From: an uncultured Bacteroidales bacterium
GTDB taxonomy: Bacteria; Bacteroidota; Bacteroidia; Bacteroidales; P3
Assembly: GCA_905236645.1 (NCBI GenBank)
Contig: CAJOMZ010000001.1
Coordinates: 1 to 63,051, forward strand
Direction of reading: 5' to 3'
DNA length: 63,051 nucleotides
The notes beneath the pieces were generated by a model. The model did no database searches. It saw only the letters and a program-made list of their open reading frames with translations, and was not told where the DNA came from. Of this stretch, positions 9,859-19,585 are shown piece after piece. Position 1 is the first letter of the stretch; each line of letters opens with the position of its first letter. The translations under genes were made by a program, and so were the position numbers.

Positions 9859-11778
9859 TCACTGCTTCTTGTCGAGCTCGCAGTAGATGCTGTTGTTGCT
9901 GATAAACTCGGGGACGATGCTTTTCATCTTGGCCACGATCTGGCGGTCGTCGAGGGTGTACATTATGTCCTGCAGTTCGCCGTATTCGCGGTCGATGTCC
10001 TCGATCGGGTATTTGCGCACTTCGGCACGCAGAATCTTGGGGTGGTAGGTGGGTATGTTGTTCTCCTTTGTGGCGAGGAGCTCTTCGTAGAGTTTCTCGC
10101 CCGGGCGCAGTCCTATCTCTTTTATTTCTATGCCCTTAAGCCCCGACAGCTGTATCATCTTCGTGGCCAGGTCGTAGATTTTGACGGGCTTGCCCATATC
10201 GAAGACGAATATGTCGCCGCCTTCGCCCATAGCGCCGGCCTCGAGGACGAGGTTGCAGGCCTCGGGGATGGTCATAAAGTAGCGGATGATGTCCTTGTGC
10301 GTCACCGTGAGGGGGCCGCCGGCGGCGAGCTGCTTGCGGAAGAGCGGTATGACGCTGCCGTTGGAGCCCAGCACGTTGCCGAAGCGGGTGGTGACGAAGT
10401 GGGTCTGGTCGGTGGAGCGGCTCTGGATGTAGATTTCGGCCATACGCTTGGTGGCTCCCATCACGTTGGTGGGGTTGACAGCCTTGTCGGTCGAAATCAT
10501 CACGAACTTTTCAGCCTCGTATTTTATGGCGAGGTCGGCCACGTTCTTGGTTCCGAACACGTTGACATAGATGGCTTCGTAGGGGTTTTCCTCCATAAAG
10601 GGCACGTGCTTGTAGGCGGCGGCGTGGTAGACGAGGTTGGGCCTGTAGGTCTCGAATATCTCCTCCATACGGGCGTGGTCCTTGACGTTGGCAATGACGA
10701 AGACCATAGAGTCGACATACTTCTTGTAGGGCTCGTTGTTGCGCAGTTCGAACTGCAGGTCGTACATAGGCGATTCGGCTTGGTCGACCATAATGATCTG
10801 CTTGGGCTTGTATTGCAGCAGCTGGCGGCAAATCTCGCTGCCTATGGAGCCTGCGGCGCCCGTCACCATCACGGTCTTGTCGACCACCTCGCGTATAACG
10901 TTGATATTGTCGATCTTGATCGGCTCGCGCTCGAGGAGGTCCTCAATCTTGATGTCCTGGATCTGGCTGGCGGTGAAGGCGCCGTCCATCCAGAGCGAGA
11001 TGTGGGGCACCGCCTTGACGGTGAGGCCCAGGTCGAGGGCGCGGTTGGTGATGGCCTGCTTGTGCGTCAGGCGGATGGTAGGTATGGCTATGATGATCTG
11101 GCTTATGTTCTTCGATTCCACGAACTTCTTGTTGAGCACATCGCGGGCGCGCTTGACGGGCACGCTGTCGAGCTGCTGGCTGACCTTCGAGGCATCGTCG
11201 TCGATAAAGGCAAGCACCTTGTATTCGATATGGGTGTCCTGCTTGAGGGCGTTGTTGGCTATGACGCCGGCGGCTCCGGCTCCGTAGATTACCACGTTGA
11301 CCTCGCGGCGGCGGCGCTTGAAATACTGGTTGTAGATGTACAGTATCGCAAAGCGGCTCAGCAGCATCAGCAGTGCCAGCATCGAGTAGAGCATCACCAC
11401 CAAACGGTAGGAGGGCAGGAGGTTGGACTTGGTGGGCACGATGAGAAGCCTGTTGTTCACATAGTTGAGCACGCCGCAGGTGAGGGCCATAAAGACGCAG
11501 GCCACAATGACCCTGAATATGTCGTTGAGCCCCATATGGCGGATGATGCTGCGATAGGTCTTGAATACATAGAAGAAAGTCAGCGTGACACACGCGCAGA
11601 CGGCGAGGTTGATCAGCACTGATTTGGCAGTTATCTGGCCTCCAAAGCGCCAGGAAAAGAGTTCGGCCAATGCAAAGGTGGTGGCAAAGAGGACGATGTC
11701 GACGAAGAGCATTATCCACCTCGGCACGGTGGAGTGGCGGTATCTTTTGACGAGGTTGTAGAATAATTTTTTGAACAT
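9859..11778 (-). CDS. Membrane-bound nucleotide-sugar 4,6-dehydratase/epimerase (CapD/WbpM/PglF-like)
   Basis: The protein has 639 residues. The N-terminus carries about four membrane segments (from WIMLFVDIVLFATTFAL). A first Rossmann-like motif, VVIYGAGAAG, lies near residue 162 and a second, VMVTGAAGSIGSE, near 300. STDKAVNPTNVMGATK near 430-443 carries the family's M-x3-K in place of the usual Y-x3-K. This is the layout of inner-membrane UDP-GlcNAc 4,6-dehydratases and related CapD epimerases, which make deoxy-amino sugars for surface glycans. It is the last gene of the operon, 73 nt after wbpA. Whether the product is a 4-keto-6-deoxy sugar or an epimer cannot be told from sequence alone. 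Confidence 0.9.
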   Translation of the reverse strand: MFKKLFYNLVKRYRHSTVPRWIMLFVDIVLFATTFALAELFSWRFGGQITAKSVLINLAVCACVTLTFFYVFKTYRSIIRHMGLNDIFRVIVACVFMALTCGVLNYVNNRLLIVPTKSNLLPSYRLVVMLYSMLALLMLLSRFAILYIYNQYFKRRRREVNVVIYGAGAAGVIANNALKQDTHIEYKVLAFIDDDASKVSQQLDSVPVKRARDVLNKKFVESKNISQIIIAIPTIRLTHKQAITNRALDLGLTVKAVPHISLWMDGAFTASQIQDIKIEDLLEREPIKIDNINVIREVVDKTVMVTGAAGSIGSEICRQLLQYKPKQIIMVDQAESPMYDLQFELRNNEPYKKYVDSMVFVIANVKDHARMEEIFETYRPNLVYHAAAYKHVPFMEENPYEAIYVNVFGTKNVADLAIKYEAEKFVMISTDKAVNPTNVMGATKRMAEIYIQSRSTDQTHFVTTRFGNVLGSNGSVIPLFRKQLAAGGPLTVTHKDIIRYFMTIPEACNLVLEAGAMGEGGDIFVFDMGKPVKIYDLATKMIQLSGLKGIEIKEIGLRPGEKLYEELLATKENNIPTYHPKILRAEVRKYPIEDIDREYGELQDIMYTLDDRQIVAKMKSIVPEFISNNSIYCELDKKQ

Positions 11779-11851
11779 AATGTTGGATTTTATTCTTTCA
11801 ATAACGTTTTATTGTTTGTTGTTGTTTGTTTTCTTGTTTCGGTGTGCCGGT

Positions 11852-13133
11852 CTATAGGCGTGCGTCGGTCTGCTGGCGCGGCAGGACGCCTTTGACGTCG
11901 TAGACCACGCCGGGCCGGGGCACGAGCCGCCTCAGGTCGAGCCCCTCGAACTGGCGGTGGGCGACGGCAAGGATGGCAGCGTCGTAGCGCAAGTGCTGCA
12001 ATTCGGATATTGAGTTCTGTATGTCGATGCCATACTCGCGGCGCACGCGCTCCGGGTCGACCCACGGGTCGCACACGGTGATGTTGGCGGTATAGTCGGC
12101 AAGCGAATGGAAGATGTCGGCGACCTTGGTGTTGCGTATGTCGGGGCAGTTCTCCTTGAAAGCGAAGCCGAGTATCAGTATGCGTGCATCCTTGACCCGC
12201 ACGCCATTGAGGTTCATCAGCCTGACGACCTGGCCGGCGACGTAGGCGCCCATACTGTCGTTGAGGCGGCGTGCGCTGTACATAACACGGGGCAGCACAC
12301 CGTAGACCTGGGCTTTCTCAATCATATAGTACGGGTCTACGCCTATGCAGTGGCCGCCGACAAGACCGGGCTTCATCCGGACGAAGTTCCACTTGGTGGC
12401 GGCGGCGTCGAGGACATCGCCTGTGTCGATGCCCATCGCGGCGAATATCTTGGCCAGTTCGTTGACAAAGGCTATATTGACATCACGCTGGCAGTTCTCG
12501 ACAATCTTGGAGGCCTCGGCCACGCGAATGGAAGGGGCGCGGTGGGTGCCGTTGAGGAGCACGGAGTTGTAGAGGCTGTCAACGAAGGAGGCCGCCTCGG
12601 GAGTGGAGCCCGACGTGACCTTGACAATGCTCTCGACGGTGTGCTCCGTGTCGGCTGGGTTGACGCGCTCGGGGCTGTAGCCGACAAAGAAGTCGGCGTT
12701 GTAGGCCAGTCCCGATGCCGCTGCCAGCTGCGGCACGCAGACGTCCTCGGTCACGCCCGGATAGACGGTGGACTCGTAGACGACGATGTCGCCTTTTGCA
12801 AGAAGGCCGCCCACGGTGCGCGAGGCGCCGATGAGGGGCTCGAGGTCGGGATGGTTGTTGCAGTCGACAGGGGTAGGCACGGCGACGATGTAGACATTGC
12901 AGCCTCTGAGCGCCTCGGGCTTGTCGGAGAGCGTCAGCCTTCCATCGCTTAGGGACTGCCGCAGCTGCGCGGCATCGGTTTCCTTGGTGGGGTCGTCGGC
13001 TTGCTGAAGCCACGCGGCGGCTGTTGCAGTCGTAGCCCACGGTGGGATAGCGTTTGGAGAAGAGCAGCGAGAGCGGCAGCCCTACGTAGCCTAAGCCGAC
13101 AATGCCTATATGTATGTCTTCTGCCTTTATCAT
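11852..13133 (-). pseudogene. wbpA: UDP-N-acetylglucosamine 6-dehydrogenase, WbpA-like, with a single-base frameshift
   Basis: Two overlapping frames together give one complete nucleotide-sugar dehydrogenase of about 427 residues. The first frame (ATG at 13133) holds the NAD-binding start IGIVGLGYVGLPLSLLFSK and runs to VGYDCNS. The second carries the rest: LQQADDPTKE, VAVPTPVDC, YESTVYPGVTE, catalytic-cysteine context GGHCIGVDPYY, and GFAFKENCPDIRNTK. The frames join between about 13009 and 13024 in a CCGCCGCG run, where one base too many (or two too few) breaks the gene. Known: WbpA oxidises UDP-GlcNAc to UDP-GlcNAcA, the first step of the pathway whose later enzymes lie directly upstream. 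The start overlaps the wbpE stop by 4 nt. An assembly error is as likely as a real mutation, because the rest of the frame is undamaged. Confidence 0.85.
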
Positions 13134-14230
13134 ATTGTTTCTGTGACCAGTTCTATTTCTTGTTCAGTAAGATAGGGGTGCATAGGTAGTGACAGCACGG
13201 ACTGCGTCAGCTGTGCGGAGACGGGGCAGGGCTGCTGGAGAGAGGCGATGGGGGCAAACGCCGCTTGGCGCGACATAGTGCGCGGATAGTATACTGCCGA
13301 CGGGATGCCGGCGGCTTTCAGGCGTGCCTGCAACGCGTCGCGGTTGCCGGTCTGGATGGTATATTGTGCAAAGGATGAGGTGAAGGCAGGCGGCACGACC
13401 GGCGTGGCGACCTTTCCGCGCAACCGCTCGTTGTAGCTTTGGGCAATGCGGTTGACGGCTGCGAGTTCATCGTCGAAGTGATTCAGCTTGACCTGCAATA
13501 CGGCGGCTTGCACTGCATCGAGGCGCGAGTTGAGGCCGAGACGTATGTTGTCGTATTTTTCCGAGCCTTTGCCGTGCACGCGCAGGGAGCGCAGCAGGGC
13601 GGCCCAGTCGTCGTTGTCGGTAAAGAGCGCTCCGCCGTCGCCATAGCAGCCAAGCGGCTTGGCGGGGAAGAAGGAGGTTGTGGCAATGTCGCCGAAGGAG
13701 CAGGCTTTGCGACCTTCGATGCTGCCGCCAAAGCCCTGGGCGCCGTCCTCGAGGAGCAGCAGTCCGTGTTTGCGGCAGAGGGGCTGCAGTTCGGCATAGT
13801 CGGCAGGCAAGCCGAAGAGGTCGACTGCTATCACCGCAGCAGGGCGAAGGTCGGTATTCGATTCGACATATTGTATTTTCCGTTCCAGGTCGGCGGCATC
13901 CATATTGCAACTGTCCTTCAGGACGTCTACGAATACAGGCGTTGCGCCTTGCAGTGCCACGGCCTCGGCAGTGGCGAAGAAGGTGAAGTCGGGCACAAAG
14001 ACGGCGTCGCCAGGAGCTATGCCCCAGGCCATCAGTGCCATACGCAGGGCGTCGGTGCCATTGGCGCAGGAGATGCAGTGCTTCACGCCCACATAGTCGG
14101 CCAGCCGGCGTTCCAATCCGGCCACCACATCGCCGAGTATGAACGAACCCGAAGCGGCAACGCCGAGCAGCGCTGCATCGATTTCGGCCTTCATCGCCTC
14201 ATACTGTCTGTGTAGGTCGCGTAGCTGCAT
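13130..14230 (-). CDS. wbpE: PLP-dependent UDP-3-oxo-GlcNAcA aminotransferase (WbpE/WlbC-like)
   Basis: A 366-residue enzyme of the DegT/DnrJ/EryC1/StrS family. Visible motifs are SCANGTDALRMAL (residues 54-66), LLLLEDGAQGFGG with the PLP-binding Asp162, and TTSFFPAKPLGCYGDGGA, whose Lys191 should form the internal aldimine. Known: WbpE transaminates the 3-keto group of UDP-2-acetamido-3-oxo-glucuronate with glutamate as donor. The neighbours support this branch: the oxidase (wbpB/wlbA) and N-acetyltransferase (wbpD) are just upstream, 1-12 nt apart, and wbpA follows with a 4-nt overlap. Cytoplasmic. Confidence 0.92.
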   Translation of the reverse strand: MQLRDLHRQYEAMKAEIDAALLGVAASGSFILGDVVAGLERRLADYVGVKHCISCANGTDALRMALMAWGIAPGDAVFVPDFTFFATAEAVALQGATPVFVDVLKDSCNMDAADLERKIQYVESNTDLRPAAVIAVDLFGLPADYAELQPLCRKHGLLLLEDGAQGFGGSIEGRKACSFGDIATTSFFPAKPLGCYGDGGALFTDNDDWAALLRSLRVHGKGSEKYDNIRLGLNSRLDAVQAAVLQVKLNHFDDELAAVNRIAQSYNERLRGKVATPVVPPAFTSSFAQYTIQTGNRDALQARLKAAGIPSAVYYPRTMSRQAAFAPIASLQQPCPVSAQLTQSVLSLPMHPYLTEQEIELVTETI

Positions 14231-14231
14231 A

Positions 14232-14711
14232 TTATTCTTTCACCTTTCCTATTATTCTGGCAGGCACGCCCGCCACTATTGCATAATCGGGCACATCCTT
14301 TGTCACCACGGCACCGGCGCCGACCAGGGCGTGGCGGCCTATGGTGTGGCCACAGACAATGGTGCAGTTGGCGCCCAGCGAGGCTCCTTCGCGCACCAGC
14401 GTGCGCTCGTAACGGCCGTGGACAGGTCGGTCGGCACGCGGCATCAGCACGTTGGTAAAGACGCAGCTGGGACCGAGGAAGACATTGTCCTCAATCTCTA
14501 CGCCTTCGTATACCGACACATTGTTCTGGATGCGCACCCCGTTGCCGATCTTGACATTGGGGCCTATGTTGACGTTCTGCCCGAGCGAGCAGTTCTCGCC
14601 CAGCGAGGCACCCTCCTGGATGTGGCAGAAATGCCATACCTTTGTGCCGGCACCGATGACGACGTTGTCGTCGATATAGCTGCTTTCGTGTATGTAAGGC
14701 GCGTCGGGCAT
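14232..14711 (-). CDS. wbpD: UDP-3-amino-GlcNAcA N-acetyltransferase (WbpD/WlbB-like), left-handed beta-helix
   Basis: The 159 residues are nearly all hexapeptide repeats of a left-handed beta-helix ([49 protein letters not shown]). The family-typical KVWHFCHI and [14 protein letters not shown] segments are present. Known: the enzyme acetylates the 3-amino group using acetyl-CoA, giving UDP-2,3-diacetamido-2,3-dideoxy-glucuronate. It sits between the oxidase and the aminotransferase of the same pathway, 1 nt from wbpE, so it is co-transcribed. Confidence 0.92.
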   Translation of the reverse strand: MPDAPYIHESSYIDDNVVIGAGTKVWHFCHIQEGASLGENCSLGQNVNIGPNVKIGNGVRIQNNVSVYEGVEIEDNVFLGPSCVFTNVLMPRADRPVHGRYERTLVREGASLGANCTIVCGHTIGRHALVGAGAVVTKDVPDYAIVAGVPARIIGKVKE

Positions 14712-14723
14712 AATGTTGTCGTT

Positions 14724-15695
14724 TTAGTTGTTCCACCCAAAAGGATGGGGTGTAATGGGTTGGGCCGCAAGGGGATGGTAGTCGCCCTTCAAGCCTATGG
14801 GCTGTGCGTTGCGTATGTCGTGGACTATCTGTATGCAGTTGCGGGCTTCGGAGGCAGTGAATCCGTGTCCGGCAAGGATGTTCTCGTAGCTCTTGGTGTG
14901 GAGGTCGGTGAAGCCTTCGCTGAATTCGAACTTCTCGCCGTCGACGTAGATGGCGCGGAAAGTGCGTTGGTTCTTTTGCAGAGCCTCGGCCGGCAGATGG
15001 TTGGCATTGATGCTGAGGAAGTAGCGCACGCGGGCCTGCTCGAGCTCAAGATAGCCCGCCACACGGTCGTGCGAGGCTACGTGGACAATATTGGTTTTGA
15101 CCGGTCCGAACACCCAGGTGAGCATATCATAGAAGTGTACGCCGATGTTGGTGGCCACACCGCCGCTCTTGCGGATGTCGCCCTTCCACGAGGCATAGTA
15201 CCAGTTGCCGCGCGAGGTGATGTAGGTCAGGTCGACATCGTAGACCTTGTCTTTCGGGCCGGAGAGTATCTTTTGGCGCAGGGCTGTCACCGACGGGTGC
15301 AACCGCAGCTGGAGGATGGTGTAAATCTTATGGCCTGTTTCTTGTTCCACGCGCTCCAATCCGTCGATATTCCAGGGGTTGAGCACCAAAGGCTTCTCGC
15401 ATATAACGTCGGCCCCAAGGCGCAGGCCGTAGCGTGAATGGGCGTCGTGAAGATAGTTGGGGGTGCAGACTGTCACGTAGTCGATAGCCTCGCCCCTGCC
15501 CTTCAACAGGCTGTTGTGACGGTCGAAGAGTTCCTGCTCGGTGAAGAATGCCGCGTTGGAGAAGTAGGAATCGAGGATGCCGACGCTGTCGCACTTGTCG
15601 TAGGCCGACAGCAGACGGTTGCCTGTCTCCTTGATGGCTTTCAGATGTCGCGGAGCCACATAGCCCCCTACTCCGATGATGGCAAAGTTTTTCAT
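14724..15695 (-). CDS. wlbA: UDP-GlcNAcA 3-dehydrogenase, Gfo/Idh/MocA family (WbpB/WlbA-like)
   Basis: The 323-residue protein starts with a Rossmann motif (FAIIGVGGYVAPRHLKAI). VTVCTPNYLHD and the family signature CEKPLVLNPWNID follow, then a C-terminal substrate domain with ILQLRLHPSV and YITSRGNWY. Known: WlbA/WbpB oxidises C3 of UDP-GlcNAcA using NAD, working with the WbpE aminotransferase. The ATG overlaps the stop of the WecA-like gene by 4 nt, indicating translational coupling. The sub-family match to WlbA is strong by motif and by neighbours. Confidence 0.92.
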   Translation of the reverse strand: MKNFAIIGVGGYVAPRHLKAIKETGNRLLSAYDKCDSVGILDSYFSNAAFFTEQELFDRHNSLLKGRGEAIDYVTVCTPNYLHDAHSRYGLRLGADVICEKPLVLNPWNIDGLERVEQETGHKIYTILQLRLHPSVTALRQKILSGPKDKVYDVDLTYITSRGNWYYASWKGDIRKSGGVATNIGVHFYDMLTWVFGPVKTNIVHVASHDRVAGYLELEQARVRYFLSINANHLPAEALQKNQRTFRAIYVDGEKFEFSEGFTDLHTKSYENILAGHGFTASEARNCIQIVHDIRNAQPIGLKGDYHPLAAQPITPHPFGWNN

Positions 15696-16936
15696 TCTAT
15701 GGAGTGCTTTATTATTTGTCTGGGGCCACCGTCAATGATGCGTGTTATCAGGTTGCTGAATTTGTCGGCACGGTTGCTTGCCAATCTGCATCGGGCGGCG
15801 AGCCGCGAATAGCGTTTGGGCTTATGTTCGCGCAAGTACACTATGTGGTAATATTTGCCCCAGAAGACGGCGACGGCGGTGAGGATGACGACAAGGAACT
15901 GGAGGTTGGCATTCATACCCATAGAGGCTGTCAGGTACCAGATGCCCAGGACAATAAGGTTTCCGAATATTATCCATAAGGTGGCAAGGAGGTGGCTCAG
16001 TCCGACATCGACGAGGATATGGTGCAGGTGCGTTCTGTCGGGATGGAAGGGCGATTTGCCTTCCAGCACCCTTGCTGTAGCGACGCGGAGAAGGTCGAAG
16101 ATTATTGCCGAGAGAAGTGCTGTCAGGAAACTCACGATATAGTTGTCAGCAAGGAACTCGCGCGCTCCGACCATAGCGGGCTCAGGGCAAGCCATCAGGA
16201 ATATAAACAGGCCTAACACCAGCGAACCCGAATCGCCCATATACATTTTGTAGCGTTTGGAGAAGACGTTGAAGATGAAGAATGTGAACAGCACGCCGAC
16301 CATTATGAAAGAGAGGATGGCTTGTGTCTCGTAGTCGTGGCGGTAGTTCCAGTAGCCCATCACGAGGCCTGCCAACAGTCCTATTCCTGAGGCGAGCCCG
16401 TCGATGCCGTCGGCAAAGTTGACTGCATTCAGGAAAAGGAGGCCTGAGAACAGAGTGACAAGGCAGTCGGCCCATAGGGGCATAGTCTCTATTCCAAAGA
16501 GGCCGTAGAACGTGTGTACTCCATAGTTGCAGCCAAAGAAGAGCAACATTATGACCAGTACCTGCAGACAGAATTTGAACTGCCAGCTGAGGCCTATGAT
16601 GTCGTCGAGCATACCGAAAATGTAGAGTATGGTCATAACGCAGACCACAGGGAAGAGGTTTCCCATATCATAGAAGATGTTGATTATGACAGATGTCACG
16701 CAAATGACGAGCATTATGACAGTACCACCCATAACGGGCACGGGGCGGTTCTGCGCCTTGCGAGCGTTGGGGTTGTCGGTCAGTCTTTTGCGACGGGCCA
16801 TAAGCACTACCATAGGCAGCACTATAGGCATCATAACCAATGGAATCAAGACAGCTAACCAATAGACCAAGTCCATAGTTGTAAGATTGACTGTGTTGAA
16901 GATTTGCAGTAACGGTATATGGGAGGGGTAATTCAT
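15692..16936 (-). CDS. Undecaprenyl-phosphate sugar-1-phosphate transferase (WecA/TagO family)
   Basis: A 414-residue polytopic membrane protein (about 10-11 segments). It has the family's FGMLDDIIGLSWQFKF, NAVNFADGIDGLASG with the catalytic Asp pair, and the loop FHPDRTHLHHIL. RPVPVMGGTVI near residue 65 fits the lipid-sugar binding loop. Known: this family moves a HexNAc-1-phosphate from a UDP-sugar onto undecaprenyl phosphate to begin a polysaccharide unit. It probably starts the repeat unit whose sugars are made by the flanking rml and wbp genes. The exact sugar cannot be told. Confidence 0.9.
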   Translation of the reverse strand: MNYPSHIPLLQIFNTVNLTTMDLVYWLAVLIPLVMMPIVLPMVVLMARRKRLTDNPNARKAQNRPVPVMGGTVIMLVICVTSVIINIFYDMGNLFPVVCVMTILYIFGMLDDIIGLSWQFKFCLQVLVIMLLFFGCNYGVHTFYGLFGIETMPLWADCLVTLFSGLLFLNAVNFADGIDGLASGIGLLAGLVMGYWNYRHDYETQAILSFIMVGVLFTFFIFNVFSKRYKMYMGDSGSLVLGLFIFLMACPEPAMVGAREFLADNYIVSFLTALLSAIIFDLLRVATARVLEGKSPFHPDRTHLHHILVDVGLSHLLATLWIIFGNLIVLGIWYLTASMGMNANLQFLVVILTAVAVFWGKYYHIVYLREHKPKRYSRLAARCRLASNRADKFSNLITRIIDGGPRQIIKHSIE

Positions 16937-16958
16937 TACAGATGTGCCTTATGCAATG

Positions 16959-18089
16959 TTATCTGTTGCCATACATCGACTCGTAGTATTTCTCGTAGTC
17001 GCCGCTGGTGATGTTGTCCATCCACTCTTGGTTGTCGAGATACCAGCGGACGGTTTTCTCTATGCCTTCTTCAAACTGCAGACTTGGCTCCCAGCCCAGT
17101 TCGCGCTGCAGCTTGCTGCTGTCGATGGCATAGCGCATATCGTGGCCGGCACGGTCGGTGACATAGGTAATCAGGTCCATATCGGCACCCTCGGGACGCC
17201 CCAACAGGCGGTCGACAGTATTGATGAGCACTTTGACGATGTCGATGTTCTTCCATTCGTTGAAGCCGCCTATGTTATATGTCTCGGCAATGGCTCCCTT
17301 GTGGAATATCAGGTCTATTGCCCTTGCGTGGTCCTCGACATAAAGCCAGTCCCTTACGTTCTCGCCCTTGCCGTAGACAGGCAGCGGTTTACGATGGCGT
17401 ATATTGTTGATGAAGAGCGGTATCAGCTTTTCGGGGAACTGATAGGGGCCGTAGTTGTTGGAGCAGTTGGTCACGATGGTCGGCAGGCCGTAGGTGTCGT
17501 GGAAGGCACGTACAAAGTGGTCGCTGCCGGCCTTCGATGCCGAATAGGGGCTGTGAGGCATATACTTCAGGTCTTCGGTGAAGAACTTCTCTCCGTAAGC
17601 AAGATGATGCTCACCGCTGCTGGCCTTGGTCGAGAACGGCGGCTTGACACCATTGGGGTGGGTCATCTCGAGTGCGCCATACACCTCGTCGGTGGAGATG
17701 TGGTAGAAGCGTTTGCCTTCGAACTTTTCGGGCAACGACTCCCAATACAGCTTGGCGGCCTGGAGCATACTCAACGTACCCATAACGTTGGTCTTCGCAA
17801 AAGTGAAAGGATCTTTGATACTGCGGTCCACGTGGCTTTCGGCAGCAAGATGGATTACGCCGTCAATCTTCTCGCGCTGCATCAGGGCATAGATTGTATC
17901 GAAGTCGCATACATCGGCCTTTACAAACGTATAGTTGGGCTTGTTCTCTATATCCTTCAGATTGGCCAGGTTGCCTGCATAGGTCAATTTGTCGACGTTG
18001 AATATGTGATACTCCGGGTACTTGTTCACGAACAAGCGCACCACGTGGGTTCCAATGAATCCGGCACCGCCGGTAATGATAATGTTCAT
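16959..18089 (-). CDS. rmlB: dTDP-glucose 4,6-dehydratase
   Basis: A 376-residue extended short-chain dehydrogenase. It has the NAD motif MNIIITGGAGFIGTHVVRLF, HLAAESHVDRSI, STDEVYGAL, and the catalytic SPYSASKAGSDHFVRA (Tyr-x3-Lys). It converts dTDP-glucose to dTDP-4-keto-6-deoxyglucose, the second step of dTDP-L-rhamnose synthesis. rmlD, rmlC and rmlA lie directly upstream in the same direction, so the four genes form a complete pathway. Length and motifs are ordinary. Confidence 0.96.
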   Translation of the reverse strand: MNIIITGGAGFIGTHVVRLFVNKYPEYHIFNVDKLTYAGNLANLKDIENKPNYTFVKADVCDFDTIYALMQREKIDGVIHLAAESHVDRSIKDPFTFAKTNVMGTLSMLQAAKLYWESLPEKFEGKRFYHISTDEVYGALEMTHPNGVKPPFSTKASSGEHHLAYGEKFFTEDLKYMPHSPYSASKAGSDHFVRAFHDTYGLPTIVTNCSNNYGPYQFPEKLIPLFINNIRHRKPLPVYGKGENVRDWLYVEDHARAIDLIFHKGAIAETYNIGGFNEWKNIDIVKVLINTVDRLLGRPEGADMDLITYVTDRAGHDMRYAIDSSKLQRELGWEPSLQFEEGIEKTVRWYLDNQEWMDNITSGDYEKYYESMYGNR

Positions 18090-18129
18090 AGTATTGGGTT
18101 TGATTGGGTTATAATGATTAAAATGCTTA

Positions 18130-19002
18130 TTATTCGTTGCTGTTCATATTTGACAGGCACTTGGCCAGCGAATCAGTCCAATGCGGTATCTCGATACCGA
18201 AAGTCTCCTTGATCTTGGTCTTGTCAAGTACCGAATAAGAAGGCCTTAGAACCTTGCTGGGGAACTCGTCACTATGGCACGGCGAGATGCTGTAGTTTTC
18301 AAGCCCTGCCTGACGAGCAATCTCTTTGGCGAAGTCGTACCAGCTACACACACCTTCATTGCTGAAGTGATAGATGCCGTCGCGTCCTCTATAGCTTTCA
18401 CTCTCAACCATATCGAATATCACCTTGGCCAAGTCGCCGGCGTATGTAGGCGTGCCCACCTGGTCGAAGACCACCTTGCATTTCCTTTCAGGCAGTATGC
18501 GAAGCATTGTCTTCACAAAATTCTTGCCGTACTCGCTGTAAAGCCATCCTGTCCGGATGAGTATACAGTGGCAGCCCACCCCGGCTATGGCTTCTTCGCC
18601 GTGCAGTTTGGTGCGGCCATACGCACCTGTCGGATTAGTCTGATCCTCCTCGCGACAAGGCTTGTTGTAGGCTTTGCCACCAAAAACATAGTCGGTAGAG
18701 ATATGAATCAGACTACCTCCGCCAACCTTCATAGCATCAGCCAGGTGCCTGACGGCTGTGGCATTGATCAACTCAGCGCGCTCCTCTTCTTCTTCAGCCT
18801 TGTCGACATTGGTATAAGCAGCACAATTCACTATCACATTGATGCCGTTGGTAAGGACAAAGTTGAACACCGCGTCACGGCGGGTAATATCAAGCTCATC
18901 GACATCGGTATAGAAGTACCTGTTGTCGCTCTCGCAGCCTTCGCCCAGCAGACGTATATGACTGCCCAATTGACCGTTGACACCTGTTACAAGTATGTTC
19001 AT
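18130..19002 (-). CDS. rmlD: dTDP-4-dehydrorhamnose reductase
   Basis: The 290-residue reductase starts MNILVTGVNGQLGSHI, then has NCAAYTNVDKAEEE, the STDYVFGGK loop and catalytic GAYGRTKLHGE. It performs the last step of dTDP-L-rhamnose formation using NAD(P)H. Only 3 nt separate it from the rmlC stop upstream, and 40 nt separate its stop from the rmlB start. Confidence 0.95.
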   Translation of the reverse strand: MNILVTGVNGQLGSHIRLLGEGCESDNRYFYTDVDELDITRRDAVFNFVLTNGINVIVNCAAYTNVDKAEEEEERAELINATAVRHLADAMKVGGGSLIHISTDYVFGGKAYNKPCREEDQTNPTGAYGRTKLHGEEAIAGVGCHCILIRTGWLYSEYGKNFVKTMLRILPERKCKVVFDQVGTPTYAGDLAKVIFDMVESESYRGRDGIYHFSNEGVCSWYDFAKEIARQAGLENYSISPCHSDEFPSKVLRPSYSVLDKTKIKETFGIEIPHWTDSLAKCLSNMNSNE

Positions 19003-19005
19003 CTC

Positions 19006-19569
19006 TCAGTCGTTAGCGTTCTTACGTTCCACCAGTTCTTTCAGAAGCGGATGGTGCTTGTCCTTCTCCGAAAGAATAATGCTCTCTTTCGGCAAATGCC
19101 AGTCGATAGCCAAATCCGGGTCGTCCCACGCCACAGCGCCTTCACTTGCTGGATTATAAAAGGCATCGCACTTATACTGAAATACAGCCTCGTCGCTCAA
19201 CACTGAAAAGCCGTGTGCCAACCCCTTGGGAATGAAAAACTGACGATGGCTCTCTGCTGTCAGACGCACCGCGACATACTTGCCGAAAGTGGCCGAGTTG
19301 GGACGAATGTCGACAGCGACGTCAAGCACCTCGCCTTTCACCACTCGAACCAACTTGCTCTGGGCGTGAGGAGGACGCTGGAAATGAAGGCCTCGCACTA
19401 CGCCATAGCACGACTTGGACTCGTTGTCCTGTACAAAATGCACCTTGAAACCGCTCTTCTCACGGAATTCCCTCTCGTTGAAGCTCTCAAAGAAATAGCC
19501 TCGCTCGTCGCCATAGACGGCAGGCTCCACAATCAGCACTCCTGGTATCTCGGTTTTTATAATTTCCAT
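19006..19569 (-). CDS. rmlC: dTDP-4-dehydrorhamnose 3,5-epimerase
   Basis: A 187-residue cupin-fold enzyme with the family motifs DERGYFFESFN, FVQDNESKS, VVRGLHFQRPP (catalytic His context), KGEVLDVAVDIR and PKGLAHGFSVLSD. It epimerises C3 and C5 of the 4-keto sugar. It lies between rmlA (16 nt gap) and rmlD (3 nt gap). Confidence 0.96.
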   Translation of the reverse strand: MEIIKTEIPGVLIVEPAVYGDERGYFFESFNEREFREKSGFKVHFVQDNESKSCYGVVRGLHFQRPPHAQSKLVRVVKGEVLDVAVDIRPNSATFGKYVAVRLTAESHRQFFIPKGLAHGFSVLSDEAVFQYKCDAFYNPASEGAVAWDDPDLAIDWHLPKESIILSEKDKHHPLLKELVERKNAND

Positions 19570-19585
19570 TATTATTAAAGAATCT

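Noticed and set aside
9778-11622. A 614-codon open frame on the plus strand
   Set aside because: It is antisense to the well-supported CapD-like dehydratase, has no recognisable motif, and its length follows from the GC-rich codons of the real gene.
12107-12952. A 281-codon plus-strand frame
   Set aside because: It is a shadow of the wbpA-like gene; that gene's motifs are on the minus strand.
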